The position numbers and the translations under genes are program-made. A DNA stretch of 64,000 nt from Murdochiella sp. Marseille-P8839 (GTDB lineage: Bacteria; Bacillota; Clostridia; Tissierellales; Peptoniphilaceae). Position 1 is the first letter of the stretch. Each line of letters begins with the position of its first letter. The notes beneath the pieces are model-generated. The model saw nothing but the letters and a program-made list of their open reading frames with translations. It made no database searches and had not been told where the DNA came from. The stretch covers positions 438,789-502,788 of the forward strand of contig JAIKLF010000001.1 of assembly GCA_019753405.1 (NCBI GenBank). The letters run 5' to 3'. This document shows, in pieces, positions 21,020 through 30,034 of this stretch.

Positions 21020-21245
21020 CGGCACATTTGAGGAAGGGGTTAAGCGTTTGGATGACTTGACCAAAGAGCTTAACCGCGATGACCTGACCTTAGAAGAATC
21101 CACATCTCTCTATCGAGAAGCCAGAGAGCTGGGTGAGCAACTGCATCGTATGCTGGATGAGGCGGAGCTTGTTGTGCGTGATGTGGAAAACGTAAGCATC
21201 CCCGTGATTGTAGAGCAGAAAGCAAACGACCATGCACAGAAATGA
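21009..21245 (+). CDS. xseB: Exodeoxyribonuclease VII small subunit
   Basis: The 78-residue XseB forms a coiled-coil complex with XseA. It has the family pattern TFEEGVKRLDDLTKELNRDDLTLEESTSLYREARELG. ATG 21009 follows AAAAAGGAG; a longer frame start at 20964 inside xseA adds a basic non-conserved stretch and is not used. The end overlaps ispA by 14 bases. Confidence 0.94.
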   Translation: MPFNGTFEEGVKRLDDLTKELNRDDLTLEESTSLYREARELGEQLHRMLDEAELVVRDVENVSIPVIVEQKANDHAQK

Positions 21246-22104
21246 GTGGATTTCCGACTTTTTTTTGCCTCGCTTGAAGGAAAATCTTGCGCAACTGGGC
21301 GGACAGGAAAGTTTACTTTATGCGACCGACGGCGGCAAACGCATTCGTCCGCAGATGGTTTTCTGCGGCGCCTCTGCGTTGATGGGGGAGGAGATCGACT
21401 CTTCCGTGTTGTCGGCCTTGACGGATTGCGCCTGCGCGGTGGAACTCGTGCACGCCCATTCTCTCGTCCATGATGATCTTCCCTGTATGGACAATGATCG
21501 TTATCGGCGAGGAAAGTTGAGCGTCCATGCCGCCTTCGGTGAAGCTGAAGCCCTTCTTTGTGGTGATGCGCTTCTTAACGGCGCGTATGCGGTGATCTTT
21601 TCTGCCTTCCTTAATGCAGACGCTTCTCTTCGAGAACGAATAGCGACTTCCGGCGCATTATTGAGTCAAATGACCGGACTTCACGGCATGATCGGTGGGC
21701 AAATATTGGATATGCAACCCCACTTTGCTGATGAAAACGCTCTTCGGCAGATGGTGGAAAAGAAAACGGGAGCTCTTTTTGCCGCATCGTGTGGAATGGG
21801 GGCAATTCTTGCCGGGGCGGATGATGAGGAAACGAAGTGTGCCGTTCGCTTCGGCCGTCTTTATGGCCTCGCTTTCCAACTAAAGGACGACGAAGGTGAC
21901 CGGGAACAGGATGTGCAGGAGCATAAACAAACATACTATGCGGCGCTGGGTTTCAACGTACAACAGCAGAGGGATGACCTCTTTTCCTCAGCGGTTTCAC
22001 TGGTGAAAAACTTTGCGTACGGCGAAAAGTTGATCGCTCTCTTTTCGGAACTGATGGCGGAAGATCAGGTTGAAGGAGGAAGGGGAAGAAATGAAAAAAT
22101 ATAA
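21232..22104 (+). CDS. ispA: Geranyl/farnesyl-type polyprenyl diphosphate synthase
   Basis: A 290-residue trans-prenyltransferase that condenses IPP with allylic diphosphates, most likely farnesyl diphosphate synthase. The first Asp-rich motif is HDDLPCMDNDRYRRG, the isoprenoid-binding GGKRIRP is upstream, and the second Asp motif is QLKDDEGD (the family usually has QIxDDxLD, with DDxxD kept here). It lies next to xseB, as ispA does in many bacteria, and shares the pathway with IspH at 30015. Chain length is inferred from similarity to IspA only. Confidence 0.93.
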   Translation: MHRNEWISDFFLPRLKENLAQLGGQESLLYATDGGKRIRPQMVFCGASALMGEEIDSSVLSALTDCACAVELVHAHSLVHDDLPCMDNDRYRRGKLSVHAAFGEAEALLCGDALLNGAYAVIFSAFLNADASLRERIATSGALLSQMTGLHGMIGGQILDMQPHFADENALRQMVEKKTGALFAASCGMGAILAGADDEETKCAVRFGRLYGLAFQLKDDEGDREQDVQEHKQTYYAALGFNVQQQRDDLFSSAVSLVKNFAYGEKLIALFSELMAEDQVEGGRGRNEKI

Positions 22105-22543
22105 TCGACAACGTCTGATCCTCGATCTGATTGAGCAACAGGAGGTGCAGACACAGGAAGGATTGGCGGAGCTCTTGCGTGAACACGGCGTTCATGCCAC
22201 CCAGGCAACGATTTCGCGTGATATCAAAGAGCTGCGTATTTCCAAGGTGCAAACCGTTAAAGGCGACTATAAGTATACGGTGTTGGATTCCGTACATGAT
22301 TCGCTAAATGAGCGTCTGCATAAGATTCTTCGCTCGGCCATTCTCAGTGTGTATCACAACGGCAATATGGTGATCATTGAGACGGTCATCTACTGTGCGC
22401 CCGTCGTGTCCATGACCATTACCAACGCAAAATTGGATCACGTCGCAGGCATTGTGGCCGGCGTTGATACGCTCTTTATTGCTCCCACCGATATAAAACA
22501 GCTGGATCAGCTCGTAAAAGACATTGAGGAGTTCATTCAATAA
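22091..22543 (+). CDS. argR: Arginine repressor ArgR
   Basis: ArgR is the hexameric arginine-responsive regulator. The 150 residues show the winged helix (TQATISRDIKELRISKV) and the C-terminal oligomer/arginine domain (VAGIVAGVDTLFIAP). The family's usual GTIAGDDT becomes GIVAGVDT, so one of the two tandem aspartates used for arginine contact is replaced by Val; the second is kept. The start at 22091 follows GAAGGAGGAAGGGG in the ispA end; an upstream start at 22070 is possible. A likely target in the window is argF at about 61.4 kb, but no clear ARG box was seen there. Confidence 0.93.
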   Translation: MKKYNRQRLILDLIEQQEVQTQEGLAELLREHGVHATQATISRDIKELRISKVQTVKGDYKYTVLDSVHDSLNERLHKILRSAILSVYHNGNMVIIETVIYCAPVVSMTITNAKLDHVAGIVAGVDTLFIAPTDIKQLDQLVKDIEEFIQ

Positions 22544-24249
22544 TGCTTACCGAACTGCGGATTCAACATTTTGCGCTGCTGGATGCCGTAGAGGTTTCTT
22601 TTCCTTCCGGGGAATCCGCAGTAACCGGAGAAACCGGATCCGGAAAGAGCCTATTTGTGGATGCGCTCGATTTTCTTCGCGGTGCACGTGCCGATAAACG
22701 AATTTTGCATGGCAACGAAACCGCCGTTGTGGAAGCCTGTTTTACTTGGATGACGGAGGAAACGCGCACCGATTCGATGCTTAAAAAAGAATTGGCGGAG
22801 TTGGGCATTCCGTTAGAGGAGCGCCTGATCATTGCACGTCGCGAGTTTTCATCCAAAGGTTCCCGTCAACGTTTAAATGATGTTACGGTAACGCTTCAGT
22901 CGCATCGTCGGATCATGGAGCTTCTCCTGGACATTCATGCCCAAAATGCACAAAGCCTGCTTAAGACGCCTCGTACCTATCTTCCGCTTCTGGACAGCTT
23001 TATCGGAGCGCCTGCAGAAAAAGAGAAGAAGGCTTTGCGCGATGTACTCGCTCAATTACAGAACGTACAAAATGAACTGGATCGACTTGCCCTTTCTCCG
23101 GATGAAGTGCTGCGCGAAAAAGATCTCCTTCGCTATCAAATTGGAGAAATTGATGAGGCGGACCTTCCGCACCTGGATGAAGAGGAGCTGGAACGGGAGT
23201 ACCGCGCGCTTATATCGGCGACAGAGCGTTTGCAATTGGCCAATCGTCTTTACGGCGCCCTGAGCGGTGATCGTGGATTGCGCGACGGACTGATGAGTTG
23301 CGCGCAGACCTTTGATCAGCTTGCGCACAAAGATAATGACGCCTCTTCGCTTCGTGACCGGATGTGGCAGATGGAAGCGGAAGCGGAAGCGATGCAGGAA
23401 GATTTGGAGAATTACCGAAACACCATCGTCATTGATCCGCAGCGCATTGAGGAAGTAGATGCCATTTTCCAACTTTTGCAGACTCTGCGAAGGAAATATG
23501 GCCAAACAAATGACGAAATTCTTGCGTTTCGAGAGCAGGCGGATATTCGTTTTCATCAGCTGGAGCATATTGAGCAGGAGCGAAAAACGCTTCAGGAAAA
23601 ACTGGCTTCGCTTCATCTAATCCTTAATGAAAAAGCGGATAACCTTCATGCGCTTCGTGTTTCCGCTGCGGTAAAACTGGAAAAGCGGGTAAAAGAAGAA
23701 CTATTGGAAATGGCTATCGCGCAAATTGCCTTTGCCATCCCGTTGACCAAGGCGGATGTCATCGGACCGAACGGACAAGATATCGTTGATTTTCAGCTTT
23801 CCACCAATCCCGGAGAACCTATGCAGTCGCTTTCGGAGGTTGCCAGCGGCGGGGAAATGTCACGTTTCATGTTGGCGCTGAAGATCATCGCTTCTGAAAT
23901 TACCGCCATGCCGACGCTCATCTTTGATGAAATTGATACCGGCATAAGCGGTCGTACCGCGCAAGTCGTAGCGGAGAAACTGTTCCGCCTTACGGATAAA
24001 CATCAGATCATTGTCATCACTCATCTTCCGCAGATTGCCGCTTTGGCGGATGCACATTATGCGATGACAAAAGATACCGAAAAAACGGAGACGGTATCTT
24101 CTCTGAACGAACTGGATGACCGGGCTCGAATAGACGAGCAGGCACGGCTTCTCGGCGGCGTGCATATTACAGACGTTACCCGTAAGGGGGCGAGAGAAAT
24201 GATTGAACAGGCAAAACAGTGGAAGCGTGAACGAAAGGGCAGATCATGA
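22543..24249 (+). CDS. recN: DNA repair protein RecN
   Basis: RecN is an SMC-like ATPase that acts early at double-strand breaks. The 568-residue protein has Walker A (GETGSGKSLF), the N-terminal FALLDAVEVSF start typical of RecN, a central coiled-coil section, the ABC signature (EVASGGEMSRFMLALKI), Walker B (TLIFDEIDTGISG) and the QIIVITHLPQIAALAD histidine switch. It starts one base into the argR stop (TAATG), the usual argR-recN pairing. In many Firmicutes recN is LexA-controlled; no LexA box is seen here, as it is inside the operon. Confidence 0.97.
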   Translation: MLTELRIQHFALLDAVEVSFPSGESAVTGETGSGKSLFVDALDFLRGARADKRILHGNETAVVEACFTWMTEETRTDSMLKKELAELGIPLEERLIIARREFSSKGSRQRLNDVTVTLQSHRRIMELLLDIHAQNAQSLLKTPRTYLPLLDSFIGAPAEKEKKALRDVLAQLQNVQNELDRLALSPDEVLREKDLLRYQIGEIDEADLPHLDEEELEREYRALISATERLQLANRLYGALSGDRGLRDGLMSCAQTFDQLAHKDNDASSLRDRMWQMEAEAEAMQEDLENYRNTIVIDPQRIEEVDAIFQLLQTLRRKYGQTNDEILAFREQADIRFHQLEHIEQERKTLQEKLASLHLILNEKADNLHALRVSAAVKLEKRVKEELLEMAIAQIAFAIPLTKADVIGPNGQDIVDFQLSTNPGEPMQSLSEVASGGEMSRFMLALKIIASEITAMPTLIFDEIDTGISGRTAQVVAEKLFRLTDKHQIIVITHLPQIAALADAHYAMTKDTEKTETVSSLNELDDRARIDEQARLLGGVHITDVTRKGAREMIEQAKQWKRERKGRS

Positions 24250-24803
24250 GTGACGAGAACAATAGGATCGAACGCACGATCAAAACGGAAGAAATCTATG
24301 ACGGACGCATCGTGCATCTTCGCGTCGAAACGGTTGAGTTGCCCAATATGGTCTATGCCAAACGGGAGATCGTTTCGCATCAGCGTGGCGTGGGCATGAT
24401 CGTGTTAAAAGATGAGAATACCATGCTCATGGTTCGCCAGTACCGTATTGCGGTACGTCAGGCGTTGCTGGAAATTCCGGCCGGACTGGTTGAACCGGGT
24501 GAATCCCCACAGGACGCGGCACAGCGTGAATTACAGGAAGAAGTGGGAGTAAAGGCGAAGCGACTTGACTACCTTATGGATGCCTATGCGTCGCCCGGAT
24601 TTACCGATGAAAAACTGAGCCTTTTTCTTGCCCGAGATCTGGAAGAATCCAAGTTACCGTTGGACTCTACCGAGTTTTTGACGGTTGAAGAACATAATCT
24701 GGATGACCTTTATCGCATGGTGCTGAATTTTGAAGTTGTGGATGCGAAGACGATTATTGCTATCCTTTACGCCCGTCAGCTGCGTATGACGGGATTGAAA
24801 TAG
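24246..24803 (+). CDS. Nudix hydrolase, ADP-ribose pyrophosphatase type
   Basis: A 185-residue Nudix protein related to NudF/YqkG, which splits ADP-ribose to AMP and ribose 5-phosphate. The Nudix box is complete: G-LVEPG-E followed by seven residues and RELQEEVG. VRQYRIAVRQALLEIPAGL precedes it and YASPGFTDEKLSLFLA follows, both typical of the ADP-ribose subgroup. It overlaps recN by four bases. Confidence 0.92.
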   Translation: MSDENNRIERTIKTEEIYDGRIVHLRVETVELPNMVYAKREIVSHQRGVGMIVLKDENTMLMVRQYRIAVRQALLEIPAGLVEPGESPQDAAQRELQEEVGVKAKRLDYLMDAYASPGFTDEKLSLFLARDLEESKLPLDSTEFLTVEEHNLDDLYRMVLNFEVVDAKTIIAILYARQLRMTGLK

Positions 24804-24815
24804 AATGGAACGCTT

Positions 24816-25430
24816 ATGTTTGGGGAAAACATCTCCTTGATGCAGACGATTACATCGGTTATTGCGATTACCTATACCATCATTTCTCATGAGTGCGCTC
24901 ACGGTCTGGTGGCGTATTGGAATGGGGATCCGACGGCAAAAGAGGCCGGTAGAATCACGCTTAACCCGTTGCCGCACATTGATCCCATCGGGTTGATTTC
25001 TCTCTTTGTTTTTCGTTTCGGCTGGGCAAAACCGGTTCCCATCAATCCGAATCGATTTCATCATGAACGCCTGGGGATGCTTTCCACGTCATTGGCCGGC
25101 GTTACGGTTAATTTTTTAAGTGCCGTTCTGGCCGCCATTTTTTTGCCGCGTGTAAGCAATACACTCCTACAACTCCTGCTCATGCAGATCATGACTTATG
25201 GCGTGTTTTTCTGCGTATTTAATCTTGTGCCCATTCCGCCTCTGGACGGATCAAAGGTCATTATTACGTTTTTACCGAAAAAATGGCAATATGAGCTCTA
25301 CCGTTTTGAGCGTTATTCGCAGTGGATTCTTCCCATCCTGGTGTTCAGCGGCCTGTTCAGTCGTATTGCACAGCCCATGACCGAATCACTTTTGCGCGGG
25401 ATGCTGGATCTGTCTTTTCGATTATTGTAA
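24816..25430 (+). CDS. Site-2-protease-type membrane metalloprotease (M50)
   Basis: A 204-residue small M50-family membrane protease (YwhC-type). The zinc motif is HECAH (ISHECAHGLVAYWNGD) and the second metal region is LVPIPPLDGSKV. RITLNPLPHIDPIGL is the typical linker of this short bacterial group. Several hydrophobic spans surround the motifs. In Firmicutes it commonly lies just before scpA, as here. Substrate is unknown. Confidence 0.92.
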   Translation: MFGENISLMQTITSVIAITYTIISHECAHGLVAYWNGDPTAKEAGRITLNPLPHIDPIGLISLFVFRFGWAKPVPINPNRFHHERLGMLSTSLAGVTVNFLSAVLAAIFLPRVSNTLLQLLLMQIMTYGVFFCVFNLVPIPPLDGSKVIITFLPKKWQYELYRFERYSQWILPILVFSGLFSRIAQPMTESLLRGMLDLSFRLL

Positions 25431-25448
25431 GACCGGAAAGGGGAAACT

Positions 25449-26246
25449 GTGATTCAAGTTGACGTTCAGCCGTTTTCCGGCCCGATGGACCTCCTGCTTG
25501 AGCTCCTGAAGCAGGCTAAAATTGACATTTATGATATTGAGATTTCGCTGATTACGGAACGTTTCCTTGCCGTCATGCAGAATAGCGCCATTCCTCCGGA
25601 CGAACTCAGTGATTTTATCCGCATGGCTTCGCTACTGGTTCAAATGAAAGTACGTATGCTCATTCAGGATCAGGAGGAAGACGATGAGACGGTTTCTCGT
25701 GAGGAAATGATTCGTCGCCTGCTGGAATATCGTACGTTTAAAGAACTGTCGTCACGGCTCGCCACACTTGAGGAAGAAGGGTTCGGCATTTTCGTTAAGC
25801 TTGGGGAAGATCCTGCACGATATCAAGCCAAACCCAAAGAAGTGCTGCACGGAACGAAGGACGACCTTTTGGATGTGCTTCGCGAACTGGGTGAACGGCG
25901 AAATGCACAACACATCACTTTTTCTCCGCAAGCGGTCATGGTGCGGGAAGAATATCGTGAAGATGTTGTTGCCCGCAGGATCCGTAAAAAATTGGCGAAG
26001 GGCGAACGCTTTACCTTTTTTGATCTCTTTGATCCGACAGACGTCAAGAAAGGAAATGTGATTGTCACTTTTTTATTGATGCTTGAACTCACTCGTCGTC
26101 ATGCCCTGCAACTGGTGCAGGATCCGGAGAGCAAGGTGATTGCCATTCAGATGCAGAATCGCGAAACCTTAAATCGCATTCTCGATGACGTTGATTCCTC
26201 TTCTCTTGACGATAGACAGGATGCTTTAACCGAAACGGAGGCATAA
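25449..26246 (+). CDS. scpA: Segregation and condensation protein A
   Basis: ScpA is the kleisin that bridges SMC heads for chromosome segregation. The 265-residue protein has the N-terminal FSGPMDLLLELLKQAKIDIYDIEI signature and the LLVQMKVRMLI helix, and the C-terminal winged helix (VIVTFLLMLELTRRHAL). It starts with GTG behind AAAGGGGA. The stop overlaps the start of scpB. The smc gene itself is not in the window. Confidence 0.95.
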   Translation: MIQVDVQPFSGPMDLLLELLKQAKIDIYDIEISLITERFLAVMQNSAIPPDELSDFIRMASLLVQMKVRMLIQDQEEDDETVSREEMIRRLLEYRTFKELSSRLATLEEEGFGIFVKLGEDPARYQAKPKEVLHGTKDDLLDVLRELGERRNAQHITFSPQAVMVREEYREDVVARRIRKKLAKGERFTFFDLFDPTDVKKGNVIVTFLLMLELTRRHALQLVQDPESKVIAIQMQNRETLNRILDDVDSSSLDDRQDALTETEA

Positions 26247-26791
26247 TGACTACGGATCGCGAATACAAATCCATTCTCGAAGGGCTGCTCTATGTGTGGG
26301 GGGACCCGCTTCCGCTTGCGGATATCGCAAAATTGCTCTCGCTTTCGGTAAAAGAGGTGCGACGTTTGGCGGAGGAACTGCAGGCGGAAATGGAACACGA
26401 ACGGCGGGGCCTTGTTCTTCGCTTTTTAGACGATGCTGTGCAACTGACCACGCGAAAGGAACATGCAGCGTATTTTGAACAGCTATTCGGAGAAGCGAAA
26501 AATCGACGTTTATCCAATTCCGCACGGGAGACGTTGGCGATTATCGCGTATAAACAGCCGGTAACGCGTGTAGAAATTGATGCCATACGCGGCGTTCGCA
26601 GTGAAAGCGCGCTGGACACTCTTCTGGAACGCGGTTTGATTGAAGAAGCGGGACGTCTGGAGCAGATCGGACGTCCGATTCTTTATCGCACCACAAAAGC
26701 ATTTTTACGCGCGTTTTCGCTCTCTTCTCTTGACGAATTGCCCTCTCGCGCTGAGGTTGAGGCGATGTGGGAGAAGTCGGATGCGGATTAA
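26246..26791 (+). CDS. scpB: Segregation and condensation protein B
   Basis: ScpB dimers bind ScpA in the SMC complex. The 181-residue protein has two winged-helix domains, with the conserved LEGLLYVWGDPLPLADIAKLL start, RETLAIIAYKQPVTRVEIDAIRGV in the middle and GRPILYRTTKAFLRAFSL near the end. It is one base coupled to scpA and overlaps the pseudouridine synthase gene by 11 bases. Confidence 0.95.
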   Translation: MTTDREYKSILEGLLYVWGDPLPLADIAKLLSLSVKEVRRLAEELQAEMEHERRGLVLRFLDDAVQLTTRKEHAAYFEQLFGEAKNRRLSNSARETLAIIAYKQPVTRVEIDAIRGVRSESALDTLLERGLIEEAGRLEQIGRPILYRTTKAFLRAFSLSSLDELPSRAEVEAMWEKSDAD

Positions 26792-27518
26792 TCGGTTTTT
26801 GGCACAATGCGGTGTCGCTTCCCGACGAAAAGCGGAAGCGCTGGTGCTCAACGGGCGCGTTACAAAAAATGGGGAAACGATCCGTGAGCTGGCGACGGAC
26901 ATTTTGGATACCGATGAGGTCCACGTGGACGGAAAGCTTGTTTCCCCGTTGTCGGAACGTCTGGTGTTGGCTTATCATAAGCCTCGGGGGCTTGTCTGCA
27001 GTCATCATGATCCCTTCGGTGCACCGTTGATTTACGATCAGTTGCCGAAAAACAAAGGATTGTTCAGTATCGGTCGCCTCGATCGCGACTCGGAAGGATT
27101 GCTTCTGGTGACCAATGACGGAAAACTTGCGCAACACATTGCCCATCCTTCCGGTGAGACGGAAAAAGAATACGTCGTTGTGCTGCATCGCCCGTTCGTC
27201 GCTTCCGATGCCGATGCGCTTGTCCGCGGAATCAATGTGGACGGCACGCGCATGCGCATGGATGCTGTGCAAAGATATGTTAGTGGAAAGAAAGATGCCT
27301 TATGGGAGAGCGTTGTTTCGGCGTGGCCTCCTTCCTGTGCGCCCTCCTGCATCGTTCGTGTCACGTTGCATGAAGGGCATAAACGTGAAATTCGCCGTCT
27401 GTTTGCGACGCTTCACTATAAAGTGCTTCGCTTGATTCGTGTGCGGATTGATACTATTTTTCTGGAAGATATTCCTGATGGAGAGTATCGTCGGATTGAC
27501 GGAAAGGGGAAAGGATGA
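26781..27518 (+). CDS. rluB: RluB/RsuA-family rRNA pseudouridine synthase
   Basis: A 245-residue S4-domain pseudouridine synthase. The S4 domain is RINRFLAQCGVASRRKAEALVLNGRV, and the catalytic motif is GRLDRDSEGLLLVTNDG, of the RsuA/RluB/E/F branch. GHKREIRRLFATLHYKVLRLIR ends it. ATG 26781 follows GGGAGAAG; the frame is open much farther upstream inside scpB, but that part has no S4 homology. The scpA-scpB-rluB order is common in Firmicutes, supporting RluB (23S rRNA). Confidence 0.92.
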   Translation: MRINRFLAQCGVASRRKAEALVLNGRVTKNGETIRELATDILDTDEVHVDGKLVSPLSERLVLAYHKPRGLVCSHHDPFGAPLIYDQLPKNKGLFSIGRLDRDSEGLLLVTNDGKLAQHIAHPSGETEKEYVVVLHRPFVASDADALVRGINVDGTRMRMDAVQRYVSGKKDALWESVVSAWPPSCAPSCIVRVTLHEGHKREIRRLFATLHYKVLRLIRVRIDTIFLEDIPDGEYRRIDGKGKG

Positions 27519-28792
27519 ATCGCTTTGCTGACATTGCCATCCTCGGTATGGGAGCAGCCGGATGTATGGCCGGCATCGCTGCCTCTTCCGTCGGAAAGCG
27601 CGTTGCCCTTTTTGATCGCAACGAGAAAGTGGGAAAGAAAATATATATCACGGGCAAGGGACGCTGCAATTTAACGAATGCCACACCATTTCCGGAATTT
27701 TTGAACGGCATTATTCGAAATCCTCGTTTTCTCTATTCCGCTTTTACTCGCTTAAACAATCAGGACACCATGAATTTCTTTGCTAAAAATGGTCAGCCGT
27801 TGAAAGTGGAACGGGGAGATCGTGTGTTTCCGGTTTCGGATCACGCAAGCGATATCAATCGGGTACTGGAGAAGGTATTACGAGAAAATGGGGTGGAACT
27901 CTATTTTCATCACTGTGTAAAGGACATTTCCTTCGATGTAGAGAAGCATTTATTTTGCTTGTCTTTTTCCGATAAAGCGCCTTTTTATGCCTCTCGCCTG
28001 ATTCTTGCTTGCGGAGGAAAATCCTATCCTTCAACAGGTTCGACAGGTGACGGGTATCGCTTTGCGCAAGCATTCGGTCATACCATTGTGCCACCATCAC
28101 CCTCATTGGTTCCCATCAATGTGAAGGATGACTTTATCTCTTCGTGGGAGGGCTTGTCGCTCAAAAACATCGCCCTCACGACGAAATGGGGAAAGAAGAA
28201 GGAGCGCTTTTTTGGCGAGATGCTCTTTACGCATGACGGAATTTCCGGGCCGGTGGTGTTGACGCTTTCTTCGTTTCTTAGCGGACAAACGATAGATGAG
28301 GTTTCTCTGTTGCTGGATTGGAAACCGGCTATGGAGGAGGAGATGCTGCGGCGTCGGTTGCTTCGTGAACGTCAAGCCGGTCCAAATCGTTCGCTGAAAA
28401 ATCTGTTTGCGGCGTTCCTGCCTAAACGTTGTGTGGACGTTTTTCTGCAGAAAGGAGATTGGGACGGCGATTCGCCTTTTCACAGCTGGACCAGAGCCGA
28501 AGAGGAACGCTTTATCCGAATGTTGAAGGCATTTCCGCTTTCTTATGCCGGTCTGGCATCCTTCTCACAGGCGGTGATCACGAGAGGCGGTGTAGAGGTA
28601 AAAGAAATCTGGCCCGCTACGATGGCTTCCCGAAAACAGACCGGTTTATTTCTTGCCGGCGAAATGATCGATGTCGACGGATTAACGGGTGGGTATAATT
28701 TGCAGATTGCCTTTTCCACGGGCTATACCGCCGGTTTAGGCGCTGCCGCTTCATTAGAAGAAGACAATCCGAAAAAGGAGGAAGAGAGATGA
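27515..28792 (+). CDS. HI0933/YhiN-family flavoprotein
   Basis: A 425-residue FAD-dependent protein of the YhiN/BaiN-like family. The N-terminal dinucleotide-binding site reads LGMGAAGCMAG, followed by GKGRCNLTN and the LACGGKSYPSTGSTGDGYRFA region, and the C-terminal VTRGGVEVKEI and LFLAGEMIDVDGLTGGYNLQIAF. Members reduce diverse substrates, and the exact reaction here is unknown. It sits between rluB and cmk, as in several clostridia, and overlaps both by four bases. Confidence 0.93.
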   Translation: MNRFADIAILGMGAAGCMAGIAASSVGKRVALFDRNEKVGKKIYITGKGRCNLTNATPFPEFLNGIIRNPRFLYSAFTRLNNQDTMNFFAKNGQPLKVERGDRVFPVSDHASDINRVLEKVLRENGVELYFHHCVKDISFDVEKHLFCLSFSDKAPFYASRLILACGGKSYPSTGSTGDGYRFAQAFGHTIVPPSPSLVPINVKDDFISSWEGLSLKNIALTTKWGKKKERFFGEMLFTHDGISGPVVLTLSSFLSGQTIDEVSLLLDWKPAMEEEMLRRRLLRERQAGPNRSLKNLFAAFLPKRCVDVFLQKGDWDGDSPFHSWTRAEEERFIRMLKAFPLSYAGLASFSQAVITRGGVEVKEIWPATMASRKQTGLFLAGEMIDVDGLTGGYNLQIAFSTGYTAGLGAAASLEEDNPKKEEER

Positions 28793-29448
28793 CGAGAACC
28801 ATTGCCATTGACGGTCCATCGGGCTCGGGAAAAAGCTCCGTAGCCGATCGCTTAGCGGATGCGCTGCATATGGCTCATCTGGATACGGGAGCGATGTATC
28901 GCGCGATTACGCTGGATCTTTTGGAGCAGGGGATTGACGTCAACGATGAACAGGCCGTCGACGAAAGACTGAATCAATTGAATCTGAAAATGGAAGATGA
29001 TCGTGTTTTTCTGGATAATCGCGATGTAACCGCTCGTGTGCGTGCCGATGACGTGACGCAAAACGTATCCGTGGTTTCCGGATATCGTGCCGTGCGCGAA
29101 AAAATGGTGGCTATGCAGCAGGCTATTGCCGCTTCAGCGGATGTGATTCTGGACGGACGGGACATCGGCACTGTCGTTTTACCGAACGCGGACTTGAAGA
29201 TCTTCCTTACCGCGACACCGGAAGAACGGGCGAGACGCCGCCTACAGGATAAAAAATCGACATCTTCCATGGCCTATGAGGAAGTGCTGGCGGATATTCG
29301 CCGGCGCGATCAGTACGATTCTACGCGCGCGATTTCCCCCCTTCGTCAAGCGGAAGATGCCGTGCGTATTGATTCCAGCGATATGGCCATTGAAGAAGTG
29401 GTCGAACGCATTATTGAGGAATGGCACCATGCTCATCCGATGGACTAA
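28789..29448 (+). CDS. cmk: Cytidylate kinase
   Basis: Cmk phosphorylates CMP and dCMP. Walker A is DGPSGSGKSSVA, followed by LDTGAMYRAITL, the DGRDIGTVV substrate motif, and the RRDQYDSTRAISPL lid. At 219 residues it is a normal bacterial enzyme. The ribosome site is AAAAAGGAGG, and it is followed by a PlsC-type acyltransferase and IspH-S1, an order known from clostridia (cmk-plsC-ispH). Confidence 0.96.
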   Translation: MTRTIAIDGPSGSGKSSVADRLADALHMAHLDTGAMYRAITLDLLEQGIDVNDEQAVDERLNQLNLKMEDDRVFLDNRDVTARVRADDVTQNVSVVSGYRAVREKMVAMQQAIAASADVILDGRDIGTVVLPNADLKIFLTATPEERARRRLQDKKSTSSMAYEEVLADIRRRDQYDSTRAISPLRQAEDAVRIDSSDMAIEEVVERIIEEWHHAHPMD

Positions 29449-30034
29449 GCATCTCGCTCGACTCATCCTTCGTCTGGTTTTTCGCTTTGAAACCGATGGG
29501 GATCTTCGTCATACCGAGGGACCATACATCCTTTGTGCGAATCATCGTTCCAACTGGGATGCGCTTGCGATGTACGCGGTTGCACCGGACGATACCTATA
29601 TCGTCGGAAAAAAAGAGTTATCGGACCTTCCCGTCATCGGCGCATTTCTTCGTCGGATTCAGTTGATTCCGATTGATCGGGAGGCCAACGATATCGGTGC
29701 CTTGCGTCATATGCTTTCCGTACTGAAAGAGGGAAGTGTATTGGGCATTTTTCCTGAAGGACATCGCTATCAAGAAGCGGATCTTTCGCACATGAAGGAT
29801 GGTATTGCCTATTTGGTTCAAAAAGCGAAGGTACCGGTATATTGTCTGTATCTTGATTCCGATTATCGTTTTCGCCATCCTTTTCGGGTAACGGTTCGTC
29901 CCGAACTTGCTCTGGAAGATCTTTCCGTCTATTCTTCACGAACGCAGCGAAAAGATATGCTTCGCCTGATTTTTGAAACGATATATGGTATTCCGGTAGA
30001 GGGGAAAGAGAAAGATGAAGATTCAGGTTGCTGA
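29429..30034 (+). CDS. plsC: 1-acyl-sn-glycerol-3-phosphate acyltransferase, PlsC family
   Basis: PlsC acylates lysophosphatidic acid to phosphatidic acid. The catalytic HX4D is seen as NHRSNWD and the substrate site as FPEGHR, with an N-terminal hydrophobic stretch (LARLILRLVFRF). ATG 29429, inside the cmk end, gives 201 residues; a longer start at 29276 would overlap cmk by more than 170 bases and is rejected. It completes the acylation begun by PlsY. Confidence 0.92.
   Translation: MLIRWTKHLARLILRLVFRFETDGDLRHTEGPYILCANHRSNWDALAMYAVAPDDTYIVGKKELSDLPVIGAFLRRIQLIPIDREANDIGALRHMLSVLKEGSVLGIFPEGHRYQEADLSHMKDGIAYLVQKAKVPVYCLYLDSDYRFRHPFRVTVRPELALEDLSVYSSRTQRKDMLRLIFETIYGIPVEGKEKDEDSGC

Noticed and set aside
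22070-22090. LexA box before recN/argR
   Set aside because: Looked for CGAAC-N4-GTTCG near argR-recN and found none.
26541-27272. 243-residue minus-strand frame
   Set aside because: Antisense to scpB/rluB, no ribosome site or family motif.
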